This document shows positions 34,885-42,765 of a stretch of DNA of 64,000 nucleotides, piece after piece. The DNA comes from Devosia enhydra (GTDB lineage: Bacteria; Pseudomonadota; Alphaproteobacteria; Rhizobiales; Devosiaceae). The notes beneath the pieces are model-generated. The model ran no database searches, was not told the DNA's origin, and saw nothing but the letters and a program-made list of their open reading frames with translations. Numbering within the stretch: the first letter of the stretch is position 1; each line of letters starts with the position of its first letter. Location of the stretch: contig NZ_FPKU01000001.1 of the NCBI RefSeq assembly GCF_900119845.1, positions 1,848,928 through 1,912,927 on the forward strand, given 5' to 3'. The position numbers and the translations under genes were made by a program.

Positions 34885-36233
34885 TGAGCGCCCGCCCCGA
34901 TCTCGTCATCTGCGGAGATATCGTCACGCCCTCGGGCATTCTCGAGGGCGGCTGGCTGGCGATCACCGGCGGCACCATCACCGCCCTCGGCACCGGTGCG
35001 CCGCCGGAGGCCGGGCGGACGGAGCGTTACGGCAACGCGCTGGTGTTGCCCGGGGCGATCGATGGGCAGGTGCATGCGTGCAGTGCCGGGGGGCTGGCGG
35101 GGCTGAAGCCGACGACGCGGTCGGCGGCGGCGGGGGGCATCACGACCATCGTGGACATGCCCTATGACGACCCGGAGCCGTTGCAGACGCTGGCGGCGCT
35201 GAGCCGAAAAGTCGAGGCAATTGAAGAGCTTGCGAGTGTCGACGTGGCGCTTTACGCCACCGTTCCGCGCAAAAGCTGCGATGCGGTGCTCGATCTGGTG
35301 GCGGCTGGGTGCTGCGCGGTGAAGATCTCGCATTTCGAGAGCCACCCGACGCGGTTTCCCCGCATACCGATGGACGAAACCCTTGATCTGCTTGAGGTTT
35401 TGGCGCCGACAGATATTCCCGTCGGGCTCCATAACGAGGATCAGGAGATCGTGCTGGCCCGCATCGCGCGGTTCAAGGCCGAGGGGCGAATCGGGGCAGA
35501 GTACCACTCCCCGAGCCGCCCGGAAGCTGCCGAACTGGTTGATACAGCTGCGTTTTTGGAGCTTGGCGCAGTCACCGGCGCGCATGTGCACATCGTGCAT
35601 ATCTCGACGCCGAGGGGGTACGACCTCGTCCGCCACTATGCCGAAAGCGGGCATCGGGCGACCGGGGAAATGTGTGCCCACTACCTTCATTTCGATGCGG
35701 AAATCGACATTCCGCGGCTGGGCAATCTGCTCAAGGTGAACCCGCCGATTCGCGCCGGGGTGAAAGAACAGCTGTGGGATCGCTATCGGCGCGGCGACTT
35801 CGCCTTCATCTCGTCTGACCACGGCAGCTGGCCGCTGGAGCGCAAGCTGACGGCATCGGTGTTCGATGCCGGGGCGGGCATTACAGGCTTGGAAACATTG
35901 GTACTTTCGTACTTCACCGATCTCAGCGAACGCTTCGATGATCCGGCGCAGAGGCTGGCGCGCGACCTTTCGGAGAACCCGGCGAAGTTCTTCGGGCTCT
36001 ATCCCCGCAAAGGCGTGTTGCAGCCGGGTTCGGATGCAGATGTCACCATCCTGACACGCAGCACCGTGCAATTCGATGCTTCACGCACGCAGGACGGCCT
36101 GAATTGGAGCCCTTACGATAAAGAAATGTTCGCCGCCTCGATCGCGGCGACCTATGTGCGCGGCAAGCAGGTTTTCGATGGCAAAAACGTGGCGGAGGTG
36201 GCCGGACACGGCCGTTTCGTCCGCCGCCATTGA
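34884..36233 (+). CDS. Cyclic amidohydrolase (dihydroorotase/allantoinase/hydantoinase family)
   Basis: A 449-residue amidohydrolase-superfamily enzyme. The metal sites are PGAIDGQVHAC (Gln62 replaces the first His of the usual DxHxH, His64 kept), carbamylatable Lys in CCAVKISHFE (about 147), His in GLHNEDQE, His in HVHIVHIST and Asp in FISSDHGSW. A Gln at the first position also occurs in some dihydroorotases, so activity is not excluded. It would open a cyclic amide or ureide. Translationally coupled to the SDR and divergent from the amino-acid ABC/D-glutamate cyclase operon. It is not expected to be the pyrimidine-pathway enzyme, given this context. Confidence 0.85.
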   Translation: MSARPDLVICGDIVTPSGILEGGWLAITGGTITALGTGAPPEAGRTERYGNALVLPGAIDGQVHACSAGGLAGLKPTTRSAAAGGITTIVDMPYDDPEPLQTLAALSRKVEAIEELASVDVALYATVPRKSCDAVLDLVAAGCCAVKISHFESHPTRFPRIPMDETLDLLEVLAPTDIPVGLHNEDQEIVLARIARFKAEGRIGAEYHSPSRPEAAELVDTAAFLELGAVTGAHVHIVHISTPRGYDLVRHYAESGHRATGEMCAHYLHFDAEIDIPRLGNLLKVNPPIRAGVKEQLWDRYRRGDFAFISSDHGSWPLERKLTASVFDAGAGITGLETLVLSYFTDLSERFDDPAQRLARDLSENPAKFFGLYPRKGVLQPGSDADVTILTRSTVQFDASRTQDGLNWSPYDKEMFAASIAATYVRGKQVFDGKNVAEVAGHGRFVRRH

Positions 36234-36302
36234 CGCTGTCTGACGACTGACGGGGCGCGCCGACGACGCGCCCCCTCCACCCTGCCCCGCCGGACGAGCG
36301 GG

Positions 36303-36989
36303 CTACAGGGCGAGGGCTTCGAGAATGCCCTTTTTCACATTATCGATATGGCTGCGCATGGCCTCGGCGGCGCGCGGCGCGTCGCCGGCCAATAGCGCAT
36401 CGATGAGCTCAAGATGCTCGTCGCGCCCGGGGAAGAAGCGGCCCGGCACCTTCTTGAGATTGAAGAGCCGCGTCATGCGGCGCAGGTCGACGATGAGCTG
36501 CACCAGATGATCATTGCCGCTGCCGCGCGCGATGGTGAGGTGTATATCCTCATCGAGCTGCCAGTGATCGGCCGGGGTGATGGCCTTGGGGTCGGTGAGG
36601 GCAGCAACGCGGGTGCGCAGCGCCAGCAGCGCGTCGGGCTCCAGATTGCCGGCAGCGAGGGTTGCCGCCTCGGTCTCGAGCAGGCGCCGCAGGTGCAGCA
36701 CCTCGAGATAGTCCTTGATGGTGACGCTGCGCACGGTGAGCACCCGCCCGTCGCGCTGCAACAGCCCCTCGCCCTCGAGCCGGCCCAACGCCTCGCGCAC
36801 CGGGGTGCGGGAGAGGTTGAGCGTTGCGGCGAGCTTTGCCTCCTGCAGCACCTGCCCGCCCAGGAAGCGATGGGTGACGATGCCCGACAGGATCGCCTCA
36901 TAGGCGACATCGACCATGGTGAGCGAGGGCCGCTCTTCAGGGAACAGAGGGTCCTGGCGTGCGGGTTCCTCGATCATGGTCAATGACAC
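36303..36989 (-). CDS. GntR-family (FCD) regulator, probable controller of the amino-acid/cyclic-amide locus
   Basis: A 228-residue regulator with winged helix (VTHRFLGGQVLQEAKLAATLNLSRTPVREALGRLEGEGLL, about residues 38-77) and an FCD domain whose metal/ligand residues lie in DEDIHLTIARGSGNDHL and the final SHIDN. Convergent with the cyclic amidohydrolase gene. A CGTATACG palindrome about 100 bases upstream matches the one in the 33.8 kb divergent promoter, suggesting autoregulation and control of both operons. Confidence 0.92.
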   Translation of the reverse strand: MSLTMIEEPARQDPLFPEERPSLTMVDVAYEAILSGIVTHRFLGGQVLQEAKLAATLNLSRTPVREALGRLEGEGLLQRDGRVLTVRSVTIKDYLEVLHLRRLLETEAATLAAGNLEPDALLALRTRVAALTDPKAITPADHWQLDEDIHLTIARGSGNDHLVQLIVDLRRMTRLFNLKKVPGRFFPGRDEHLELIDALLAGDAPRAAEAMRSHIDNVKKGILEALAL

Positions 36990-37315
36990 TTCCCCAAGTG
37001 GCAGCGCTGCACCGACACACAGTACTTCACATCACCACATCGCTTTAGCCATCGGGCTATCCAGACGCCCGTGCGCCCTTCGTATTCTTATCGTATACGC
37101 CTTGTGCCCCGAATGGAATAGGTTGGAGTTTGATAAGGGTGCGACTCGAAGCCAACTTCTGAGCCGTCGGTCATGCGGCATAAAGCGGCAGATCGGCCGC
37201 CGTCGCCATCCAGTTTTGCGCGGCGAGACTGCACCCTGGTAAAACCGCTGAGCCATCGTCCAAGACTGCATTTCGGCACCCAAGGACGCTGCATTCAATC
37301 CAAATTACTCGAGCA
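36990..37315. other. 326-base region between GntR gene and toxin-antitoxin-like pair
   Basis: Contains the GntR promoter and CGTATACG site. The rest (37120-37315) has lower GC than the surroundings and no credible gene; open frames here lack family matches and start signals. Confidence 0.5.
37092..37099. promoter_or_regulatory. CGTATACG operator candidate upstream of GntR
   Basis: CGTATACG in the context TTATCGTATACGCC, matching the octamer at 33836-33843. Its position about 100 bases upstream of the regulator's start fits an autoregulatory operator. Confidence 0.6.
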
Positions 37316-37699
37316 TCATCGGTACGTCTTTATAACCGACTCGCCGATTGTAACGAATATTCTGACGCATTGACCCGACACAACTTTTTGCCACTCATGC
37401 TCGATCAGCGACAGTGATGCATCAATTCGCGCCACTGCCATTGGCTTTGGGCATTCAAAGCGCAGCAGGCCAAGCTTTTTGAAGCGAGCCGGAGTGATGC
37501 CATGCCCTTTCGCCAAACTCTTCATGTCGTGGTCGGCAGCAACGAGGATAGCGTCACTCGACTCCGCCGCAACGCATACAACGGGGTCGGCGCTTCCCTT
37601 GGCAAGCCCGCTTTCATTGAAGAGAATCACCTCGTGCCCTGCGTCTCTCAAGACGAAGCCGACGGATACTGGAACCCCCTCATCCAGCAAAAACTTCAT
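37316..37699 (-). CDS. DUF5615 PIN-like protein, probable toxin
   Basis: A 127-residue protein starting MKFLLDEGVP, the hallmark of DUF5615 PIN-like proteins. Candidate acidic active-site residues are Asp6/Glu7, Asp in KGSADPVV and the DHD in LVAADHDMK. PIN-like proteins are usually RNases acting as toxins. It overlaps the upstream DUF433 gene by four bases, the gene order of two-gene toxin-antitoxin modules. The activity is inferred from family and layout. Confidence 0.82.
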   Translation of the reverse strand: MKFLLDEGVPVSVGFVLRDAGHEVILFNESGLAKGSADPVVCVAAESSDAILVAADHDMKSLAKGHGITPARFKKLGLLRFECPKPMAVARIDASLSLIEHEWQKVVSGQCVRIFVTIGESVIKTYR

Positions 37700-38343
37700 G
37701 CAGCGCTGCGCTCGCCCCCAAATGCCAAAGCGGCCTCAACGTCATCTTCGTTCAGCGACGGATATTCTAGAAGAATCTGCGGCACCGTATAACCAGCATC
37801 TGCAAACTCCTTGATCGTGGCAACCGGAATTCGGGTACCGGCAATCACAGCCTGACTGTGGACGACCCCGCGCTGCCGGACGATTTGCCCGATCTCATCG
37901 CTATTGCGCTTGTTGAACTCCTGAATACGCTCGCGCATACCACCCACCACGACCCTCAGCGGTATGCGGAAGACTTCCTGCCCCGATCCAGCCTCGTGAC
38001 GCGAGTCATCGTCACGCGCGATAACAACGCGCTTGCCAAGCAGATATAGTGTGCTCTTGACCCACATGTCCTCGCCAAGATGAGCAAGATCGTTTTTCAC
38101 CTTTTTCAAGTGATCCATGCTCACTTGGGTCTCATTGCGAAGCTGGTTCAGCACCTTGAGGGACAGGAGGTCGCGAAAGGAGTAAAAGCGGGTATAGGCG
38201 CTTCTGGCTTCCCCGGCGATTATGCTGGGAGAAAAGAAGCCGTTGCGATGCCAGGCGGAAAGTTGGCGGCGACTGACGCCCGTGAGGCGTGCCGCCTGCA
38301 CGGTGGTGAACGCGCCAACAATGTTACTCGATTCAGCTGGCAA
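37696..38343 (-). CDS. MerR-like HTH/DUF433 fusion protein, probable antitoxin
   Basis: A 215-residue protein with two parts: an N-terminal MerR/HTH_17-like DNA-binding domain (about residues 12-65, TTVQAARLTGVSRRQLSAW) and a C-terminal DUF433 domain (about 150-205, VIAGTRIPVATIKEFADAGYTVPQILLEYPSLNEDDVEAAL). DUF433 proteins normally partner DUF5615 toxins; the added HTH would provide autoregulation. It uses a TTG start with GGAGG five bases upstream. Base composition is visibly lower in GC than flanking genes, suggesting horizontal acquisition of the pair. Confidence 0.82.
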   Translation of the reverse strand: MPAESSNIVGAFTTVQAARLTGVSRRQLSAWHRNGFFSPSIIAGEARSAYTRFYSFRDLLSLKVLNQLRNETQVSMDHLKKVKNDLAHLGEDMWVKSTLYLLGKRVVIARDDDSRHEAGSGQEVFRIPLRVVVGGMRERIQEFNKRNSDEIGQIVRQRGVVHSQAVIAGTRIPVATIKEFADAGYTVPQILLEYPSLNEDDVEAALAFGGERSAA

Positions 38344-38550
38344 TCCAACCTCCAGAAATTACTCTAATTCTTAGATCATGCCGCGCAAGAGGCCATCTCG
38401 ACGTGATGCAAAGAACCTGGCATCACGCAGAGCATTGCAAGACGGTTATTTTGGGCCGTTTGGCATGCTGAGATCACGCGCGCGATACGATGTCTGCCGT
38501 CTATTAACGCTGATTAAGGCATCTGGCTTTGGTGCCTACGCGTCAACTCC

Positions 38551-39240
38551 TCACACCACCAGCCCCGGATACCCCTCCCGCGCCCGCGACAGAACCGCGA
38601 GGGTAAAGGAGAGGTGCTCGTGCATGGCGCTGCCGGCCGCGTCGGCATTGCCTGAGGCAATGGCCTCTGCAACGCGGGCGTGAAGCGCGATGACCTTAGG
38701 CATGCCCACATTGGGCAGGTTGAGGCGGCGCAGGCGATCGAGATTGCCGCTGTTGCGGCGGATGATGGGCCAGAGGGCCAGTAGCCCGGCCTCGACGAAA
38801 ATGACGTGGTGGAAGGCCCTGTCGGCCAAAAGGAACGCGGTGAGATCGTCGGCGCGCGCGGTTTCGGCCAGCGCGGCATTGGCGCGGGTGAGCGCCTCGG
38901 CCGCAGCGGGCCGCTCGCGCGCTAGAAGCCTTACTGCATCGACCTCTATGGCGCGGCGCATGAAATGGGCCTGCCGGGCCTGCTCGACATCGATGAGGGA
39001 GACCAGTGTCTTGTATTGCGGGTAGATGGTGACGAGCCCCTCCTCCTCGAGCTTGAGCAGGGCATCGCGCAGAGGCGTCTGGCTCAGGCCGAACTGCTTT
39101 TGCAGCTGCGGCCGCGACAGGGTGGTGCCGGGCCCAAGATCGAGCGAAAGAATGCGCTCGCGCAGATGTTCGAGCAGCTGCGGCGCAATCTGGCGGGTGC
39201 GATCGAAGGCGAGGCGGCCGGTTTCGGCACGGTCTGTCAT
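38551..39240 (-). CDS. GntR-family (FCD) regulator next to pentonate dehydratase
   Basis: A 229-residue regulator: winged helix (LRERILSLDLGPGTTLSRPQ then LQKQFGLSQTPLRDALLKLEEEGL, about residues 26-69) and FCD domain with metal-type residues in LADRAFHHVIF and MHEHLSF. Lies 25 bases after the dehydratase gene on the same strand, so it probably regulates that sugar-acid pathway. The ATG at 39240 is chosen because the conserved region starts there. Confidence 0.92.
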   Translation of the reverse strand: MTDRAETGRLAFDRTRQIAPQLLEHLRERILSLDLGPGTTLSRPQLQKQFGLSQTPLRDALLKLEEEGLVTIYPQYKTLVSLIDVEQARQAHFMRRAIEVDAVRLLARERPAAAEALTRANAALAETARADDLTAFLLADRAFHHVIFVEAGLLALWPIIRRNSGNLDRLRRLNLPNVGMPKVIALHARVAEAIASGNADAAGSAMHEHLSFTLAVLSRAREGYPGLVV

Positions 39241-39265
39241 AAGGGGCGCGCCTCCGCTGCCGGGG

Positions 39266-41002
39266 TCAGAAAATCTCCGGCTCGGGCACCTTGCCGCCAA
39301 AGCCGGTTTCGAGGAAATCGAAATCGCAGCCCTTGTCGGCCTGGGTGACGTGGGTGATGTAGAGCTTGCCATAGCCGCGCTCGTAACGCGGGGGCGGCGC
39401 CACCCATCGGGCACGGCGGGCGGCGAGCTCGGCTTCATCGACCAGCATGTCGAGCCGGCGATTGGGCACATCGACGGCGATGATATCGCCGGTGCGCACC
39501 AGCGCCAGCGGCCCGCCCACATGCGCCTCGGGTGCCAAATGCAGCACGCAGGCGCCGTAGCTGGTGCCGCTCATGCGCGCATCGGAAAGCCGCAGCATAT
39601 CGCGCACGCCCTGGCGCAACAGCTTGCGCGGAATGGGCAGCATGCCCCATTCGGGCATGCCCGGCCCGCCCTGCGGCCCGGCATTGCGCAGGATGAGCAC
39701 GGTATCGGCGGTGACATCGAGATCGTCGCGATCGATGACCGCCTTCATCTCGGGATAGGAATCGAACACCAGCGCCGGGCCCCGATGGACCAGAAGCCTC
39801 GGCAGGCAGGCGGAGGGCTTGATGACCGCGCCATCAGGCGCGATGTTGCCACGCAGCACCGCCAGCGAGCCTTCGTGATAGATGGGATTGTCGATGGGGC
39901 GGATGACATCGGTGTTGTGGATTTCGGCGCCCTCGAGCGTCTCGCCCAGGGTGCGGCCCGATACGGTCATGGCGTTGAGGGCCAGCCGATCGGTGAGCTG
40001 GGCCATGAGCGCGCACAGGCCGCCGGCAAAGTAGAAATCCTCCATGAGGTACGTCTTGCCCGACGGCCTGATATTGGCGAGCACAGGCGTGGTGCGGCTG
40101 GCGCGATCGAAATCATCGAGGCAAAGCGGAATGCCGGCGCGACGCGCCATGGCGAGCAGATGCACCACCGCATTGGTGGAACAGCCCGTGGCCATGGCCA
40201 CGACCAGCGCATTATCGATAGCGGCGCGGGTGACGATGCGATCGGGCGTGAGCCCCTCGCGCACCATCTCGACGGCGCGCCGCCCGGTCTGGGTCGACAT
40301 GCGGATATGGGCGGCGTCGGCGGCGGGGATGGAGGTGGCGCCGGGCAGCGTCAGCCCCATCGCCTCGGCGATCGCCGTCATGGTGGAGGCGGTGCCAAAG
40401 GTCATGCAATGGCCGTAGGAGCGGGCGATGCCGCCCTCGACATCCTTCCACTCGGCCTCACCGATGGTGCCGGCGCGCCGCTCATCCCAGTATTTCCACG
40501 CATCGGACCCCGAGCCCAGCGCCTGGCCCTTGTAATTGCCGCGCAGCATGGGCCCGGCGGGCAGGAAGATCATCGGGTAGCCGGCGCTGATGGCGCCCAG
40601 GATGAGGGCCGGCGTGGTCTTGTCGCAGCCCCCCATCAACACCGCCCCATCGACGGGGTGGGCGCGCAGCATCTCCTCGGTCTCCATCGCCAGCATGTTG
40701 CGATAGAGCATGGAGGTGGGCTTGAGCTGACTTTCGGACAGCGCGAGGCCCGGCAGCTCGATGGGAAAGCCGCCCGCCTGCAGCACGCCGCGCTTCACGT
40801 CCTCGACGCGCTGCTTGAAATGGGAATGGCACGGATTGGTATCGGACCAGGTGTTGACGATGGCGATCACCGGCTTGCCGAGGAAATCGGCCTCGTCATA
40901 GCCCATCTGCAACATGCGCGAGCGATGCCCCATTGAGCGCAGATCATCGGGCACGAACCACCTGTCGCTGCGCAGACCGGCGCCGTGATCGTCACTGCCC
41001 AT
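39266..41002 (-). CDS. IlvD/Edd-family dehydratase, probably L-arabinonate or similar pentonate dehydratase
   Basis: A 578-residue iron-sulfur dehydratase. Cluster cysteines are in NTWSDTNPCHSHFKQ, LMGGCDKTTPAL and SYGHCMTFGTAST. The RSDRWFVPDDLRSMGHRSRM opening and length of about 580 fit the sugar-acid branch (arabinonate/xylonate/fuconate dehydratases) rather than dihydroxyacid dehydratase of branched-chain amino acid synthesis. It makes a 2-keto-3-deoxy acid. No arabinose dehydrogenase or lactonase is adjacent, so upstream steps are encoded elsewhere. Confidence 0.9.
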   Translation of the reverse strand: MGSDDHGAGLRSDRWFVPDDLRSMGHRSRMLQMGYDEADFLGKPVIAIVNTWSDTNPCHSHFKQRVEDVKRGVLQAGGFPIELPGLALSESQLKPTSMLYRNMLAMETEEMLRAHPVDGAVLMGGCDKTTPALILGAISAGYPMIFLPAGPMLRGNYKGQALGSGSDAWKYWDERRAGTIGEAEWKDVEGGIARSYGHCMTFGTASTMTAIAEAMGLTLPGATSIPAADAAHIRMSTQTGRRAVEMVREGLTPDRIVTRAAIDNALVVAMATGCSTNAVVHLLAMARRAGIPLCLDDFDRASRTTPVLANIRPSGKTYLMEDFYFAGGLCALMAQLTDRLALNAMTVSGRTLGETLEGAEIHNTDVIRPIDNPIYHEGSLAVLRGNIAPDGAVIKPSACLPRLLVHRGPALVFDSYPEMKAVIDRDDLDVTADTVLILRNAGPQGGPGMPEWGMLPIPRKLLRQGVRDMLRLSDARMSGTSYGACVLHLAPEAHVGGPLALVRTGDIIAVDVPNRRLDMLVDEAELAARRARWVAPPPRYERGYGKLYITHVTQADKGCDFDFLETGFGGKVPEPEIF

Positions 41003-41332
41003 GGGCGTTTCTCCCGCGACTGCTGGTGTGGACGCATGGTGGTAGCGGGGTTTTGGGAGCTGTGCAACACTAATGCATCAGTGGGTTGCGCCCAGTGGTA
41101 CTTCCGGACTTAGCGGAACTTTTCGTTCGTAGCTGGTACCTTTCTGAACGGAGATCCTCGCTTTCGCCTGGACGAAAGGGGGAGGTCACGCTTTGGGGAC
41201 AAAGCGGCGCCGATCACACTTCCCTTGAGCCTTTGGTACGCCACCCGCACGCGCAACGCCCCGATGTCATTCCCGCGCAAGCGGGAATGACGCCGTGTTG
41301 AGGCGGCTCGACACCATCGGCCGCTTGCCCCC
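41003..41332. other. 330-base intergenic region with one GNRA-loop hairpin
   Basis: No gene is supported. The only clear structure is the perfect hairpin at 41266-41291, located between the dehydratase promoter side and the end of the Liv operon. Confidence 0.6.
41266..41291. repeat. Hairpin repeat with GCAA tetraloop
   Basis: GTCATTCCCGC and GCGGGAATGAC form a perfect 11-bp stem closed by GCAA, a GNRA tetraloop. This short hairpin resembles dispersed intergenic repeats known in alphaproteobacteria. It lies 42 bases past livF and could protect the 3' end of the Liv mRNA. Confidence 0.75.
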
Positions 41333-42016
41333 TCAAACCCCCAGATAGCGGTCCTGCAATTGGGGAGAGAGCTCGCCGGCCTTGCCGGTCCAGACGCTCG
41401 TGCCTTTTTCGAGGATGGTGCAGCGGTCGGCTACGGGGAGGAGTTCGGACAGGGATTTGTCGACCACGATGATGGCCTGGCCGCCGGATTTGAGAGCGCG
41501 GAGCGCGGCCCAGATGTCCTGCCGGATGATGGGGGCGAGGCCTTCGGTGGCTTCGTCGAGGACGAGGAGCTGGGGGTTGGTCATCAGCGCGCGGCCGATG
41601 GCGAGCATCTGCTGTTCGCCGCCCGAGAGCGTGCGGGCCAGCTGGCGGCGGCGTTCGGCGAGGCGGGGGAAAAGTTCGGCGACGCTGGCCTGCGTCCACC
41701 GGCCCGGCCGTGCGGCGACGACGAGATTTTCTTCCACCGTGAGATTGGGAAAACAGCGCCGCCCCTCTGGCACGAGCCCGAGCCCCAGTTGCGCAATGCG
41801 GTGCGGGGCAAGGCGCGCGATCTCGCGCCCGGCAAAGCTGACGCGGCCGCCCGAGGCCGGGGTAAGCCCGAAGAGCGCGCGGATGGTGGTGGTCTTGCCC
41901 ATGCCGTTGCGCCCCAGAAGCGCCAGCATCTCGCCTTCGGCGACGGCAAGATCGACCCCGAACAGCGCCTGCACGGGCCCGTAGGATGCGGTGAGGCCGG
42001 AGATTTCGAGCAGCAT
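41333..42016 (-). CDS. livF: Branched-chain-type amino-acid ABC transporter ATP-binding protein LivF
   Basis: A 227-residue ATPase with Walker A GRNGMGKTTTIRAL, signature LSGGEQQMLAIGRAL and Walker B LLVLDEATEGLAP, the LivF-type sequence. Overlaps livG by one base. Terminal gene of the operon livJ-H-M-G-F. Confidence 0.94.
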   Translation of the reverse strand: MLLEISGLTASYGPVQALFGVDLAVAEGEMLALLGRNGMGKTTTIRALFGLTPASGGRVSFAGREIARLAPHRIAQLGLGLVPEGRRCFPNLTVEENLVVAARPGRWTQASVAELFPRLAERRRQLARTLSGGEQQMLAIGRALMTNPQLLVLDEATEGLAPIIRQDIWAALRALKSGGQAIIVVDKSLSELLPVADRCTILEKGTSVWTGKAGELSPQLQDRYLGV

Positions 42017-42765
42017 CAGGCGGCATCCCCCAGATAGGCGCGGCGCACTTCGGGATCGCGGCGGATCTCCTCGACGCTGCCGGTGGCGATGATGCGGCCA
42101 TAGACAAGAACCGAAATGCGGTCGGCCAGCGCAAAGACCGCATCCATATCGTGTTCGACGAGAAGGATGGGAAGCGCGTGGCCGAGCTGGGCCAACAGCG
42201 CCGTCATCGCCTTGGAGCCTTCGGGCCCCATGCCGGCCATCGGCTCATCGAGCAGCAGGAGGCGCGGGGAGAGCGCCAGCGCCATGGCGAGCTCGAGCTG
42301 CCGACGCTCGCCATGCGACAGTTCGGCGGCAATGACATGGGCGCGGGCCGCTAGCCCGACCCGATCGAGCAGCGACAGAGCCGGATCGCGCAGCGAGGCA
42401 TCGGCCATGACGGGCAGGAAGAAGCGGAAACTCGAGCCCTGCCGCGCCTGCACCGCCAGCATGACATTGCGCAGCGCCGAGAATTCGGGAAAGAGCGAGG
42501 AAATCTGGTAGGTGCGCCCGAGCCCCAGCCGCGCCCGCGCGCTGACCCCGAGGCGGGTGACGTCCATGCCGCCCAGATGCACCGAGCCGGCATCGGGCGA
42601 CAGCGCGCCGCTGATGAGGTTGATGAGGGTGGACTTGCCGGCGCCATTGGGGCCGATGAGCGCGTGGATCTCGCCGGGGCGCAGATCGAGCGTCACCTCA
42701 TCGGTGGCCTTGAGGGCGCCGAAGCTGCGCGAGAGGCCAGTGACCGACAGCACGGGATCAGCCAT
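42016..42765 (-). CDS. livG: Branched-chain-type amino-acid ABC transporter ATP-binding protein LivG
   Basis: A 249-residue ATPase: Walker A GPNGAGKSTLINL, LivG-type GLGRTYQISSLFPE, signature LSHGERRQLELAMAL and Walker B LLLDEPMAGMGPE. The ATG at 42765 (MADPVLSVTG) overlaps livM by eight bases; an upstream in-frame start would add unconserved residues. Confidence 0.94.
   Translation of the reverse strand: MADPVLSVTGLSRSFGALKATDEVTLDLRPGEIHALIGPNGAGKSTLINLISGALSPDAGSVHLGGMDVTRLGVSARARLGLGRTYQISSLFPEFSALRNVMLAVQARQGSSFRFFLPVMADASLRDPALSLLDRVGLAARAHVIAAELSHGERRQLELAMALALSPRLLLLDEPMAGMGPEGSKAMTALLAQLGHALPILLVEHDMDAVFALADRISVLVYGRIIATGSVEEIRRDPEVRRAYLGDAA

Noticed and set aside
34884..36233. pyrC (pyrimidine dihydroorotase)
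   Set aside because: No pyrimidine genes are adjacent, the first metal His is Gln, and the gene is coupled to an SDR and a GntR-controlled locus.
37120..37300. Possible tRNA 3' fragment or attachment site (GGCTTCGAGTC on the minus strand)
   Set aside because: The bases flanking the TTCGAGT loop do not form a T-stem, no acceptor stem or second copy is present in the window, and no integrase is nearby.
38378..38683. 101-codon plus-strand frame between the DUF433 gene and the GntR gene
   Set aside because: No ribosome site or known domain, Arg/Ser-rich composition typical of chance frames, and it runs antisense into the GntR gene.
39026..40936. A 636-residue open frame on the plus strand opposite the pentonate dehydratase
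   Set aside because: It is antisense to a complete, motif-bearing gene; long antisense frames are expected in high-GC DNA because stop codons are rare in the mirror frames. Same reasoning for 42974-46129, 54652-56361 and 56368-58914 on the plus strand.
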